Assembly: GCA_902523185.1 (NCBI GenBank)
Contig: CABYYJ010000001.1
Coordinates: 80,175 to 144,174, forward strand
DNA length: 64,000 nucleotides
From: an uncultured Pelagibacteraceae bacterium
GTDB lineage: Bacteria; Pseudomonadota; Alphaproteobacteria; Pelagibacterales; Pelagibacteraceae
Direction: 5' to 3'
The position numbers and the translations under genes are program-made. Shown in pieces: positions 34,581-43,809 of the stretch (position 1 is its first letter; every line of letters begins with the position of its first letter). The notes below the pieces were generated by a model. The model ran no database searches. It was given only the letters and a program-made list of their open reading frames with translations, and was not told the origin of the DNA.

Positions 34581-35300
34581 ATGAGTAAATTAATCTTAAC
34601 AAGACATGGGCAAAGTACCTGGAATGCTGAAAATAGATTTACGGGTTGGGTCGATGTTGAACTTTCAGAGAAAGGCAAAGAAGAAGCTAGAAAATCGGGA
34701 GAGTTACTTAATAAATTAAATATAAGAATAAATATTAGTTATACTTCATATCTTAAAAGAGCGATCGAGACCTTAACTATTATTTTAAAATCTCTAAGTT
34801 TACCCATGAAGTTTAATACGGCTTGGGAACTTAATGAAAGACATTATGGATCATTAACGGGTTTAAACAAAGAAGAAACAAAAAAAAAAATTGGTGAAGA
34901 ACAATTTAAAAAATATAGAAGATCTTGGGACGTGGCACCTCCTATAATGACTAAAGATAGTAATTATCTTGAAAATTTCAGTCCTTTAAACAGTGGAATT
35001 CCTGAAAATAAAATTCCATTATCTGAGTCTTTAAAGAATACATATGAGAGAGTAATTCCTTTATATGATTTTGAAATAAAAAAAAATTTAGAAAATGGAA
35101 ACAATATTTTAATATCAGCCCATGGAAATTCGTTAAGAGCTTTATGTAAATATTTATTTAATATTTCAGATACGAAAATTAATGAATTAGAGATCCCTAC
35201 TGGAAATCCACTGGTAATTGAGTTTGATAATAAATTAGATATTCAAAAATATTTCTATCTGGATGAATCTAGGGCCAAAAAGATAATTTTTAATGAATAG
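34581..35300 (+). CDS. gpmA: 2,3-bisphosphoglycerate-dependent phosphoglycerate mutase
   Basis: Glycolytic/gluconeogenic enzyme interconverting 3- and 2-phosphoglycerate. LTRHGQSTWNAENRFTGW contains the phosphorylated histidine, ELNERHYGSLTGLNKEET the acid-base region, and LISAHGNSLRALCKYL the second active-site histidine. The length of 239 residues is normal. It is the last housekeeping gene before the surface-attachment island. Confidence 0.95.
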   Translation: MSKLILTRHGQSTWNAENRFTGWVDVELSEKGKEEARKSGELLNKLNIRINISYTSYLKRAIETLTIILKSLSLPMKFNTAWELNERHYGSLTGLNKEETKKKIGEEQFKKYRRSWDVAPPIMTKDSNYLENFSPLNSGIPENKIPLSESLKNTYERVIPLYDFEIKKNLENGNNILISAHGNSLRALCKYLFNISDTKINELEIPTGNPLVIEFDNKLDIQKYFYLDESRAKKIIFNE

Positions 35301-35371
35301 AGTTTAAATTTTGTAGGTATTGAAAATACAATTAAAACTATTATAAATTCATATAATTTTAGGTTTCTTTT

Positions 35372-37714
35372 CTAAAATTTACGTATAATGTTTACAGATG
35401 CCTCATCGACGCTATTCGGTTTTAACACATCTTGATTATTTAGCTTAAAGTCTATTTCAAAATCGTTTATAATTTTACTTATCTTATACTCTGATCCTAG
35501 ATTTTCTGAGCCTGCTAAATTAAAAGCATAGTTAGTTTTTTTATTTGGTAGATATCCTAATGCTAAATGTATTTTATCAGTATGAGAGTCCCCTAAAGCT
35601 TGATTTCTCTCATAAATCATAAAGATGCTAAAACCATTAGGTAATACTAAATCTAAACCTAATTCACCATTTAAATTATGTAAAGATTCTGAATGCAATT
35701 TTTCACTAAAGGTGTCGATTGGATCACTTACATAATTATATTTAAAATTAGAAGAGCGATCAATATCAGCGACGTACTCTAATTTGCCGTGTCTTTTAAA
35801 ATAATACTTATCACTAGACAAATCTTCTGTAACTGCTAAACCGGCTCTTATTTTTTTGGATCCAACATGTTGTTTTTGGACATGGATTGCCCCAGGTCCA
35901 GACTCTTTATAACTTCCTAAAATAGTATGGCCAATATCTAGTCTCCAAGAAGGGATTAAAATAAGATTATCTTTTTTAATCTCATCTTTTAATTTAATGG
36001 TTCCATACATTTGATGACCGTCACGATCAGCAGTCAAATTTTCACCATCTACAACACTCAATATGTTTGAACTCAATTTACCTATACCAAAAACGGTATC
36101 TAGAAACTTTTCGTCCTCCATAATTGGTGAAGTTGAATAAATTGAAAAGTTATATGTATCGGTATCTAAATTGCTGCCTAAATTTCCGACATCGATATCA
36201 TTTTTACCAAATCTAAATGCTGTTCCAAGTATTCCATTGTTATCTGTATATCTATCAGCACCAAAAGAAATCGCATCTGTTTCAATTATTTTTGTAGAAG
36301 AAACATCTGTGTCTCCTACTCTTCCAATGGAAATACTTCCTTCACTCCAGTAAAATACATCTTGCTTTTTGTTGTCTATCTTATTTTTAATAGATGCTCG
36401 ATGTACGTTTATTTTTTCTGGAATTTTTTGAACCAAAGTATTCAATAATGGATTATCAAGTTGAGGGGTATTTAAATTATAATCTATATTAAGATTAGAT
36501 AAATTTTGTTTATCTTTATTTCTTCTAATCCATTGTAATCTATTCAAAACGCTGGCTGTTGCATGATCAATTGTTCTTTTAGCAACCGTTATTTGTGCTT
36601 CTGCTATACCAATTCTATCTTTATTTGTAACCGGAGGACATTTACCAGCAATAATGTTAAAAGGACAAGCTAAGTCATATTCCATAATTTGATCGACACC
36701 TGTGTCGTTATCGTCTCCAATATAAAGCTTCAAACCATCTTCGCTAAATGCAATTCCATTAGCTTGATCATTAGGAGTACTTAATCCACTAAGATCAATT
36801 CCACCATCTAAAGTATACGATGATGTGTCAAAAGGCTTGTCTAGTGAAACTTGAGATATTCCTGTCACACTATTTGTACTTCCGGTATTATCGTGAGCGA
36901 TGAAAAAAATTTTTTTTCCATCTGGAGAAAATCTCATGCCTCTTGGGCTATTTGCTCCAAACAATGTGTCAGGTAGCGGTATCCCTGCGTCTTCCACAAT
37001 TTCTTTATCTCCCGAAAAATCGAGTTCACTTACATCATAAGGAGTAGAAATCTCAAACTCATACAATCTAGCAGTAATATCTCCCACGCCATCGTCACCT
37101 AGTGAAAATTCACCAAAATCGGCCCAGAGCATAAATATTTTTGTACCATCGTCATTAACTTCTACACCATGAACCCTGTGGTATCGTTTTTGTGCAGTGT
37201 TTCTACTATAATCTCCAGCCTTACTTCCATGCGTAAGTACAAAATAATCAAGATGGGTTTGTGATTTAAATTCTGTACAAGTTGAAATATCATAAGGTGA
37301 TGTTAAATTAAATACATTAATTCCATCAGCACCATTTAAATTAGTGTCTCTACTTTGCACTACAATTAACTTCATTCCATCATTACTGAATTCTAAGTCA
37401 TAGATAAAATGGTTAGCATTGTTTATTGTCCCAGTTAAATTGCATCGTTCACTATCTCCTGCATAAACTCTTGTTGAAATATCAAAAGGTTTAGATAAAT
37501 TATATTCTCTTATATAACGAGTACCATCACCACCTACTCGTTTCATATAAGCTGTGAACATCTTAGTACCATCTTTATTAAAATGAATGCCAGATATTTG
37601 AGCATCAATTGATGCTGGGACTGTTACCGATTGATTAAAAGTAACCATGGCAGCAAATGAATTAGAGATCGAAAATAAATATAAGGAAATGAATATGAAA
37701 AATCGCCTAAACAT
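35372..37714 (-). CDS. Autotransporter with propeller-repeat passenger (adhesin-like)
   Basis: 780 residues. A signal peptide (FIFISLYLFSISNSFAA) leads into about 330 residues of imperfect 45-60-residue repeats of the form F-n-x-DGTKMF ... Y-n-L-s-t-P-yDISt, for example HFNKDGTKMFTAYMK and EFSNDGMKLIVVQSR; these look like blades of a beta-propeller. A helical linker (about 370-440, RLQWIRRNKDKQNL) precedes a roughly 325-residue C-terminal beta-barrel starting WSEGSISIG and ending with phenylalanine, as in autotransporter barrels. The linker and barrel resemble those of the genes at 38810 and 59922. It lies 13 bp downstream of a serine protease gene on the same strand. Adhesin role is inferred. 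Confidence 0.78.
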   Translation of the reverse strand: MFRRFFIFISLYLFSISNSFAAMVTFNQSVTVPASIDAQISGIHFNKDGTKMFTAYMKRVGGDGTRYIREYNLSKPFDISTRVYAGDSERCNLTGTINNANHFIYDLEFSNDGMKLIVVQSRDTNLNGADGINVFNLTSPYDISTCTEFKSQTHLDYFVLTHGSKAGDYSRNTAQKRYHRVHGVEVNDDGTKIFMLWADFGEFSLGDDGVGDITARLYEFEISTPYDVSELDFSGDKEIVEDAGIPLPDTLFGANSPRGMRFSPDGKKIFFIAHDNTGSTNSVTGISQVSLDKPFDTSSYTLDGGIDLSGLSTPNDQANGIAFSEDGLKLYIGDDNDTGVDQIMEYDLACPFNIIAGKCPPVTNKDRIGIAEAQITVAKRTIDHATASVLNRLQWIRRNKDKQNLSNLNIDYNLNTPQLDNPLLNTLVQKIPEKINVHRASIKNKIDNKKQDVFYWSEGSISIGRVGDTDVSSTKIIETDAISFGADRYTDNNGILGTAFRFGKNDIDVGNLGSNLDTDTYNFSIYSTSPIMEDEKFLDTVFGIGKLSSNILSVVDGENLTADRDGHQMYGTIKLKDEIKKDNLILIPSWRLDIGHTILGSYKESGPGAIHVQKQHVGSKKIRAGLAVTEDLSSDKYYFKRHGKLEYVADIDRSSNFKYNYVSDPIDTFSEKLHSESLHNLNGELGLDLVLPNGFSIFMIYERNQALGDSHTDKIHLALGYLPNKKTNYAFNLAGSENLGSEYKISKIINDFEIDFKLNNQDVLKPNSVDEASVNIIRKF

Positions 37715-37727
37715 TTTTATTGGATTA

Positions 37728-38708
37728 TTATTTTATAGAGCATTGCTTTTGACATATGCTATCACTGCTTCTTTGTTTACAATTATTATAGCAAATAAAA
37801 TCAAAAGCTAATCGTGGCTGACCAAAAGCAGTTTCGACTGTTTTCATGGCAGCAATTTTAGTCTCAGCTGTATAGCATCCAACGTATGCTGTTGCATTTT
37901 GAATTTTTTCACCTACTTGGTCTTTTGGAATTTCTTTTGGTTCTTTATTAGAATTTTTCATTCTATTTGCTGAGGTAAAGTTTTTTAATATGGAAGATTT
38001 AATTCCAAAATTAGTATTCTCAGGAATTGTTCCATAAGACTCTAATGCATCTTTATAATCTAATTTTGCAACTGCAACACCAACAACATCGCCATTTGCA
38101 TTAACAATTGGACCGCCGCTATTGCCTGGTTGTATTGCTGCATCAATTTGAACTAAAGCATAATTATCTTGTAAACCTGCTAAAGCACTTATAACACCTT
38201 TAGTAACTTTTACTGATGAGCTTACCGCTTGACCAAACGGATAACCAGCAACATAAATGTCATCTAAAAGTTTTGCGTCTTGTGGAGCGATATCAAATTT
38301 ATCTTTGGGTTTAATATCAGTTTCTAATAGGGCAAGATCGTTCATTCTGTCATAAGCTAATACTTTAGCTTTTCCTGTTTTACCAAAGTAATTAACCTGA
38401 GTAATATTGCAATAATTTACGACGTGGTGATTAGTAACTAAATGACCCTCATCTGAAATAAAAAATCCTGATCCAGAACCAGTGAAAATATTATTATCAA
38501 ATACTTTAACGATTTTTTTCTGGTTGTTAGTATCATCAATTATTGTTTTAGCTTTTACCTCTTTACAAACAAAAGTCACGTTTCTAGTGTTAACTACACT
38601 TTCTGCAATTTTCTTAGACTCATTACATTGAGCAAGGTTATCTTTATAAACATGCTCAACCATGTTTCCATTTAGAAATAATAATAAGGCTACTACTGTT
38701 TCAACCAT
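37728..38708 (-). CDS. HtrA/trypsin-like serine protease without PDZ domain
   Basis: S1C-type protease of 326 residues. The triad is complete: histidine in HLVTNHHVV, aspartate in DRMNDLALLE, serine in QPGNSGGPIV. The N-terminus is hydrophobic (ETVVALLLFLNG), so the enzyme is exported or membrane-bound. There is no PDZ domain; instead residues about 240-326 form a separate tail with six or so cysteines, ending NNCKQRSSDSICQKQC. It sits immediately upstream of an autotransporter gene in the same direction, so processing of that passenger is a reasonable guess. The end of its gene is repeated as a decayed copy at 41074-41138. Confidence 0.85.
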   Translation of the reverse strand: MVETVVALLLFLNGNMVEHVYKDNLAQCNESKKIAESVVNTRNVTFVCKEVKAKTIIDDTNNQKKIVKVFDNNIFTGSGSGFFISDEGHLVTNHHVVNYCNITQVNYFGKTGKAKVLAYDRMNDLALLETDIKPKDKFDIAPQDAKLLDDIYVAGYPFGQAVSSSVKVTKGVISALAGLQDNYALVQIDAAIQPGNSGGPIVNANGDVVGVAVAKLDYKDALESYGTIPENTNFGIKSSILKNFTSANRMKNSNKEPKEIPKDQVGEKIQNATAYVGCYTAETKIAAMKTVETAFGQPRLAFDFICYNNCKQRSSDSICQKQCSIK

Positions 38709-38809
38709 AATTTCTGAAATAAATTTAACACAAATATTATCTATAAATTAGACACTTATCAATATTTTTCGATAAAGTAGAAAGACTTAATTTTTATGGT
38801 TTTTTTTTA

Positions 38810-41059
38810 CTAAAGTTTATTTGTAAATTTAACCATAGCGTCAAATAGTTCTTGATTTTTTAGACTATGATTAGAGTTCAATGAAAAATCAAATCCACTT
38901 AGATTAAGATTATATTTTAAAGCTAGATTGTCATTAATGGGATCGAAATCTAAATTTGTTTTCTTATAATCATCTCGAACATGACTTAGTTTTAAGTAAA
39001 GACTATCTTCGTTAACACTATTCTCATCTAAACCTTGGAAATTTTCGTAGTTAAACCCAAAAGTAAAGCCACTATTTAATATCCTCTCAAAACCAATATT
39101 GCTTTTTAAATTATGTACCGAATTACCACCGTAGGTTTTAGTTTGATAAACAGTGTCACCAGAGTTTAAAAATTCATAATTTATATCAGAAGAAAAGTCC
39201 TGAACATATTCAAAACTACCATTAATACTTCTTTTTCCGTTGGTAATGTCTTTTAGATTATCAAATTTCAATCCTGTTGTTAATGTCCCTGTTTCAAAAG
39301 TTAAAAGATCATGATTTGCTAAAAGATTATTTGAAGTATTAAATTGATTATACTCTGATAGCTCTGTAATACCAAATTCAATTTTACCTGTAGGCATAAA
39401 ATTAAAATCTGTAAAACCACTTCTTGCTTGGAGACCTATTGCAGAATAAATTTGTTTTCCGTTTCTATGTCCGGTAATTGCGTTTGATTCAAATTTATCA
39501 ATATCTAAAACACTTGACCCTAAAAGAGAATTTAAATTAAGATTATCGTTAATCTTTAATGAATTATATAAATTTAATGAAAGAGACTCAGTTTCAAATT
39601 TGTTTGAATTAGTTTTTAAAATATCAATATCTTCGTTACCATATCTTAAAGCAAAGCCAAAGAAGTGGTCGTTTATTTTTCGATCTCCACCAAATGTTAA
39701 ACCGCTTGTTTGAAATTCCCTCGGATTTAAATTTAAATTATCTCTTTCTCCAAATGTTACATCTCCGTGAGACCAGAATGACCATTTTTTAATCTTTTTG
39801 CTATTTTTATTGGGGGCTTTTTTAATGGAGCTTACTTTAGTAATCAAATTTTTAGTTAAGGGTTTTTCAATTTCATCAGGTAAAAATCCCATAATTGGGC
39901 TTAAGTTAAATTTAATATCTTGAGTGTATAAATTTAAATTATTTTCATTTCTTCTGAGCCAGTCGAATCTTCTAAAAATTGTAGAAGTGTTGTGTTTAAT
40001 AACATTTTTTGCAAATTCTATTTGTACCGCAGTATCTGTTTGAACATTTGTTTCATCTAATTCGCAAACTACTATTCCATAAGGACAGATCAAATCATAT
40101 TCAAATATAACATCATCATAAATTGTGTTTGTATTATCTTCTTTAGTATATTCGTTGGATGTAACATAAAGTTTCATACCTTGCTTTCCAAATTGGAATG
40201 CGTAATTGGCTCCTTTTGAGTCTGATACACCTCTAAAATCAATTTGCCATTTTCCAGCATAGGTAGCGGATGTCACTGAATAAGGAGTGGAAAGTTTCCA
40301 AACATAAATATTATTAAATTGTGAGGTGTTGCTCGCATCACCGACGTACATTCTTGTTCCATCATCATCAAATTCAACTGTCATTGCTGCGTAAGTAAGT
40401 GTATCTTCAATTTCTAACTTGCCGTTATATGATGCGGTACTTTGGTCAAAAGGAGTGCTTAATTGATACTCAACAACTTTAGAATCATTTGTAGCTCCAT
40501 CAAGTAAAAACATTCTGGTCCCATCGTGGCTTAATTCTATATCATTTTGATGTGTTGCGGCTTCCCCAGGAACTAAATAATTTCTCCAATCAATTCCATC
40601 GTCAGCAACATATGTTGCTTCTCCGATACTTGAGATATCGTAAGCAGTAGTCAAATTATAAATATGCGTCGTTGCAGCAAAACTTCCTAGAATAAATATT
40701 TTTGTTCCATCATCATTAAAATCTATAGTTAATTTAGTATTATTTACAGGATTCACTTCAGCATGATTATCTTCTTTAAGATTTGCTGTGACTAAACTTG
40801 ATATATCTAATGTAGATATATCCCAGGCAGTTCCCAGATCATACTGAAATATGTGCGTAGTATTATGTGTTAGGTGATGACCAACAAAAATTCTTGTTCC
40901 ATCAGCATTGAATGCTATATCAGAAATATCTGGATAATTAACGCCTTGATCAGCTCGAAGAAATGTAAGTTTATCAGCATATTCAGGATAAACGTTTTGA
41001 GCGTGAACGTTTAAAAAATAAAAAAAAATTAGAATGAAATTTAATAAAAACTTAATCAT
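38810..41059 (-). CDS. Second autotransporter with propeller-repeat passenger
   Basis: 749 residues with signal peptide (FILIFFYFLNVHAQ). The passenger (about 20-330) again consists of repeats such as AFNADGTRIFVGHHL, DFNDDGTKIFILGS and EFDDDGTRMYVGDAS, each followed by a Y-x-L-S-T-P-x-D segment, consistent with a beta-propeller. A helical linker (FDWLRRNENNLNLY) and a C-terminal barrel from WSHGDVTFGE to the terminal region MVKFTNKL follow the same plan as the 35372 gene. The barrel ends in leucine, not phenylalanine, which is allowed but less usual. A remnant of a protease gene lies 14 bp upstream, matching the intact protease-autotransporter pair next door. Confidence 0.77.
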   Translation of the reverse strand: MIKFLLNFILIFFYFLNVHAQNVYPEYADKLTFLRADQGVNYPDISDIAFNADGTRIFVGHHLTHNTTHIFQYDLGTAWDISTLDISSLVTANLKEDNHAEVNPVNNTKLTIDFNDDGTKIFILGSFAATTHIYNLTTAYDISSIGEATYVADDGIDWRNYLVPGEAATHQNDIELSHDGTRMFLLDGATNDSKVVEYQLSTPFDQSTASYNGKLEIEDTLTYAAMTVEFDDDGTRMYVGDASNTSQFNNIYVWKLSTPYSVTSATYAGKWQIDFRGVSDSKGANYAFQFGKQGMKLYVTSNEYTKEDNTNTIYDDVIFEYDLICPYGIVVCELDETNVQTDTAVQIEFAKNVIKHNTSTIFRRFDWLRRNENNLNLYTQDIKFNLSPIMGFLPDEIEKPLTKNLITKVSSIKKAPNKNSKKIKKWSFWSHGDVTFGERDNLNLNPREFQTSGLTFGGDRKINDHFFGFALRYGNEDIDILKTNSNKFETESLSLNLYNSLKINDNLNLNSLLGSSVLDIDKFESNAITGHRNGKQIYSAIGLQARSGFTDFNFMPTGKIEFGITELSEYNQFNTSNNLLANHDLLTFETGTLTTGLKFDNLKDITNGKRSINGSFEYVQDFSSDINYEFLNSGDTVYQTKTYGGNSVHNLKSNIGFERILNSGFTFGFNYENFQGLDENSVNEDSLYLKLSHVRDDYKKTNLDFDPINDNLALKYNLNLSGFDFSLNSNHSLKNQELFDAMVKFTNKL

Positions 41060-41073
41060 TTATTAATTTAGGT

Positions 41074-41138
41074 TTATTTTAGTGAACATTGCTTTTAACA
41101 TATGCTGTCACTGCACCTTTGTTTACAATTTATTATAG
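41074..41138 (-). pseudogene. Decayed copy of the 3' end of the serine protease gene
   Basis: About 64 bp align with the last codons of the protease gene (37730-37793) with roughly seven mismatches and one 1-bp insertion. After the frameshift the copy would read NCKQRCSDSIC-stop-KQCSLK-stop where the intact gene has NCKQRSSDSICQKQCSIK-stop. The rest of the protease gene is absent. The remnant stop is 14 bp before the second autotransporter start, as the intact stop is 13 bp before the first, so a protease-autotransporter unit was probably duplicated and one protease then lost. Confidence 0.75.
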
Positions 41139-41167
41139 AATTTTCAAGAAATTTATTCAAGTTATCG

Positions 41168-41668
41168 CTATTTCTGACACCACCCTGCTGGCTCAATTAG
41201 TGAAAGTTTTAATTCTTTATGTGTTTTCGCCCTCAAAGAGATCATGGTACCTTTTGAATACCCGCCTGGACACTCCGTCTCATCCAAACGCAATCGACCA
41301 TCGACTTTATCACCGCCAGAACCTGTTCTAACTATGGCATCATGAGAATTATCATATGGATTTTTAATCGATTGATCCAAATAGTAATTTTTAAAACTAT
41401 CAAGCATAGATATTACATTCGACTTATTATTGGCTGCATCACAATCAATGGATCTACTATCATTTAATTTTACACTCCCTCCACCTTTAGTAAAACAAAG
41501 CGCTAAAGTATTTTTGATATGATTTTCCACCATTTTAAATTGAGTAATTGTAGCAGATGCCTTTGCTGACTTTACATACCCATTATAAATAAATATTCCT
41601 ACACCAATTAAAGTGCCTATAATGGCTAGGGTAACTAGTAATTCGATTAAGGTAAACCCTTTTTTCAT
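41168..41668 (-). CDS. Type IV prepilin-like protein (166 aa)
   Basis: Class III signal MKKGFTLIELLVTLAIIGTLIG with glycine at -1, phenylalanine at +1 and glutamate at +5, the site cut and methylated by PilD. The mature protein has about 163 residues with four cysteines spread over the globular domain. The N-terminal helix resembles that of the other pilins of this cluster but the rest is distinct. It is the last gene of the pilin run; its ATG overlaps the stop of the AsmA-like gene by 4 bp. Major versus minor role cannot be decided. Confidence 0.88.
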   Translation of the reverse strand: MKKGFTLIELLVTLAIIGTLIGVGIFIYNGYVKSAKASATITQFKMVENHIKNTLALCFTKGGGSVKLNDSRSIDCDAANNKSNVISMLDSFKNYYLDQSIKNPYDNSHDAIVRTGSGGDKVDGRLRLDETECPGGYSKGTMISLRAKTHKELKLSLIEPAGWCQK

Positions 41669-42360
41669 TTTAAGAGCTTTTTAAATTTATTTTGTAATTT
41701 GTCTTTAATTTTGTCTTTTATGACGTCTTGATCAATAGCTCCGGAGGCTAATTTATCTTTTATTTCATTATATGCTTTATCAAGTGTTTCTCTTGCTATT
41801 GTTTTATAATTTTTACTTTCTTTTGAATTCCCTAGATTTTCAAATTTTAAATCACTTAATTTTACGGTTTGGTTTAAATTAAGTTCAGCGGAAGATGCCG
41901 AAACATTTATATCTTTAATATCTAGTTGTTTTACCAAGAACTTTTTATCATCTGGTTTTCTAGGTGATCTGGTTTTACTTTCAAGAGTTCTTTTTAATGA
42001 AGTAAAGTTACTTCTTGCTCTATTAGTTATATCAAAGAAATAATTGACGCTTATGCCATCTAAAACAATATTATCAATTACTATTATATCCTCATAAAAG
42101 GACAAAGCATCAAGCTTAGCAAAAGCTTGTTCAACCACTAGAAGTTTACCTGGAAAATCTTTGTTTTTAATCTCAATTTTTTTTAAATTAACTTCTCCAC
42201 TTAAATAACCTACATCAAAATCACCTATCTTAACTTCTCTATTTAAATTACTAGATAAAATACTTTCAAAAGTTTTTTTAATTAAAGTATCACTAAAAAA
42301 AACTACAAAGATTATAGAGATAATGCTTAAAGAGAATATAAAAATTAAGATTTTTTTCAT
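41665..42360 (-). CDS. AsmA-like single-pass periplasmic protein in the pilin operon
   Basis: 231 residues with an N-terminal membrane helix (ILIFIFSLSIISIIFVVFF) and a periplasmic part that begins with an AsmA/DUF748-like pattern: LNREVKIGDFDVGYLSGEVNLKKIEIKN, a short amphipathic strand series typical for these bridge-like lipid-handling proteins. The C-terminal 50 residues are a lysine-rich helix. The gene is between two prepilin genes and is coupled to the one downstream. A role in pilus biogenesis is suggested by position only. Confidence 0.65.
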   Translation of the reverse strand: MKKILIFIFSLSIISIIFVVFFSDTLIKKTFESILSSNLNREVKIGDFDVGYLSGEVNLKKIEIKNKDFPGKLLVVEQAFAKLDALSFYEDIIVIDNIVLDGISVNYFFDITNRARSNFTSLKRTLESKTRSPRKPDDKKFLVKQLDIKDINVSASSAELNLNQTVKLSDLKFENLGNSKESKNYKTIARETLDKAYNEIKDKLASGAIDQDVIKDKIKDKLQNKFKKLLK

Positions 42361-42363
42361 AAT

Positions 42364-42918
42364 TTAATAATTTGACGGTGCAGCGATAATCACCCAATCT
42401 TTTACATTTGAACCATTTATTTTACCATCACCAATATTTGAAAAAACAACCGACATATCTTCACCACCTAAGTTAAAAAACATTATTTCTCCTTTTTGGA
42501 CGTAGTTTGAACTTAAACTCTCCAATCCATCACGAGTAATATGGAAAGATGAAGAAACTGCCTTAGTAGGAATTGCATTTTCTTTTGTATAGGGATTTTT
42601 AAAAATTGGATTTTTGAAGAAATATTGACTAGCAGCGTACGCTAGACCGGTTCCATCATCTGTACATTTAACAAAAGTTGGGTCGCTTCCAGCTTCCAGA
42701 TACATTCCATTAGCATAAGCTCCTTCATTAGCTTGGCAGACTTTTGTAGACGTTGCTTGAAGCCATCTAGAAATTGTTTTTAAATTTGATTTGGCAGCAT
42801 TTAATCTTGCTGATTTTGTATAGCCATTGTAAGCAGTAACTCCTACTGCAGCTAAAATACCAATAATCGCAACCACTACTAAAAGCTCAATTAAAGTGAA
42901 GCCTCTGTCCCATTTCAT
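42364..42918 (-). CDS. Type IV prepilin-like protein (184 aa)
   Basis: The leader MKWDRG is followed by FTLIELLVVVAIIGILAAVG, a textbook type IV pilin N-terminus with glycine at -1 and glutamate at +5. The mature protein has about 178 residues and two cysteines, and ends DWVIIAAPSNY. Helix residues AYNGYTKSARLNAAKSNLK are closely similar to the first pilin of the cluster, which shows they are paralogs. It is 3 bp upstream of the AsmA-like gene. Confidence 0.9.
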   Translation of the reverse strand: MKWDRGFTLIELLVVVAIIGILAAVGVTAYNGYTKSARLNAAKSNLKTISRWLQATSTKVCQANEGAYANGMYLEAGSDPTFVKCTDDGTGLAYAASQYFFKNPIFKNPYTKENAIPTKAVSSSFHITRDGLESLSSNYVQKGEIMFFNLGGEDMSVVFSNIGDGKINGSNVKDWVIIAAPSNY

Positions 42919-42947
42919 TTAATGATTTTACTAAAAATTTTCTTAAA

Positions 42948-43367
42948 TTAACAATTATTATTTCTTGTTGCTTTTAAAGTTTGATTAAGAGAAATCTCGC
43001 ATCCAGTATCTGGATTTTTTGCTTTTATGGTATAATTTGATCCACTAACACTTATACAAAATTGAAAATCTTGTTCTGTTAAACTATCTTGACCATCCAT
43101 TACATTTGAAACTATATTTGCGCTGGAGCCAGTATTACAAGTAGAGGCACCCGTGTAATAAGATCCAAAACTAGATTTATACTCTTGAAGACCTAAATTA
43201 ATAGTATTCAAAGATAGCTCAGCATTTTTTTGTTTAGCTCCTGTTGTATAGCCACTGTAGGAAACGATACCCACTGCAGATAAAATACCAATTAGTGCAA
43301 CTACTACTAAAAGTTCGATTAAAGTGAATGCTTTATTAGAATTAAAGTGAGAAACCAGTGGTATCAA
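42948..43367 (-). CDS. Type IV prepilin-like protein with TTG start (139 aa)
   Basis: The mature N-terminus FTLIELLVVVALIGILSAVG is preceded by alanine at -1 (NKA) rather than glycine. No ATG exists; the only usable start upstream of the helix is TTG at 43367, which lies inside the end of the previous pilin gene (26-bp overlap) and gives a 13-residue leader. The mature part has four cysteines, with the last at the C-terminus (NNNC), a disulfide layout seen in many pilins. Weak start and overlap suggest low or coupled expression, as for a minor pilin. Confidence 0.82.
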   Translation of the reverse strand: MIPLVSHFNSNKAFTLIELLVVVALIGILSAVGIVSYSGYTTGAKQKNAELSLNTINLGLQEYKSSFGSYYTGASTCNTGSSANIVSNVMDGQDSLTEQDFQFCISVSGSNYTIKAKNPDTGCEISLNQTLKATRNNNC

Positions 43368-43803
43368 TAGTGGTTGTTATATTTTCAGCATCACTAGTTT
43401 TTACGTTTGCTGCTGGACAATCTGAGTCACTTTTCTTTGCTGCACATGCGTTTACTGAAGTTTTTGAAATTTGAATTTGTCCTTGTGTTGGAGCCGTTGA
43501 AACAAAAGGACCTGTGCCATGAGGATTTCTGTTAGTTTTATTAAGCTCAGCTACTATATCCGCAACAGTAAGATTGGCACATGTTTTATTAGCAATTCCA
43601 AATGGTACGTGATTATTTTTGTCTAATTCACACTGTTTTGACTCTGCTGAAATTATTTTTACTGCATTAGATGCCATTGATTTAGTAGCATTTAAATTTG
43701 CTGACTGAGTGTAACCCGAGTATGCTGTTACTCCTACCGCGGCTAGAATACCGATAATTGCGACAACTACTAATAATTCGATTAAGGTGAAACCTTTATT
43801 CAT
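43342..43803 (-). CDS. Type IV prepilin, likely major pilin candidate (153 aa)
   Basis: First gene of the pilin run. The leader MNKG and helix FTLIELLVVVAIIGILAAVG are canonical. The globular part holds four cysteines in two pairs and is threonine- and lysine-rich, ending in TTGFSL. A consensus -35/-10 pair directly precedes the ATG and no ribosome-binding site is present, so its mRNA should begin at or within a base or two of the ATG. The strong promoter and first position make it the best candidate for the main pilus subunit, but this is inference. Confidence 0.88.
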   Translation of the reverse strand: MNKGFTLIELLVVVAIIGILAAVGVTAYSGYTQSANLNATKSMASNAVKIISAESKQCELDKNNHVPFGIANKTCANLTVADIVAELNKTNRNPHGTGPFVSTAPTQGQIQISKTSVNACAAKKSDSDCPAANVKTSDAENITTTIDTTGFSL

Positions 43804-43809
43804 ATTTGG

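Noticed and set aside
38726..38733. A lone TAACACAA (inverse of the array core) upstream of the serine protease gene
   Set aside because: The last four bases of the consensus do not match well and a few single 8-mers of this composition are expected by chance in the window. It could be revisited if the binding protein is shown.
41089..41331. An 80-codon plus-strand frame between the second autotransporter and the pilin
   Set aside because: It runs antisense over the protease remnant and the end of the pilin gene; the minus-strand explanation accounts for the similarity seen.
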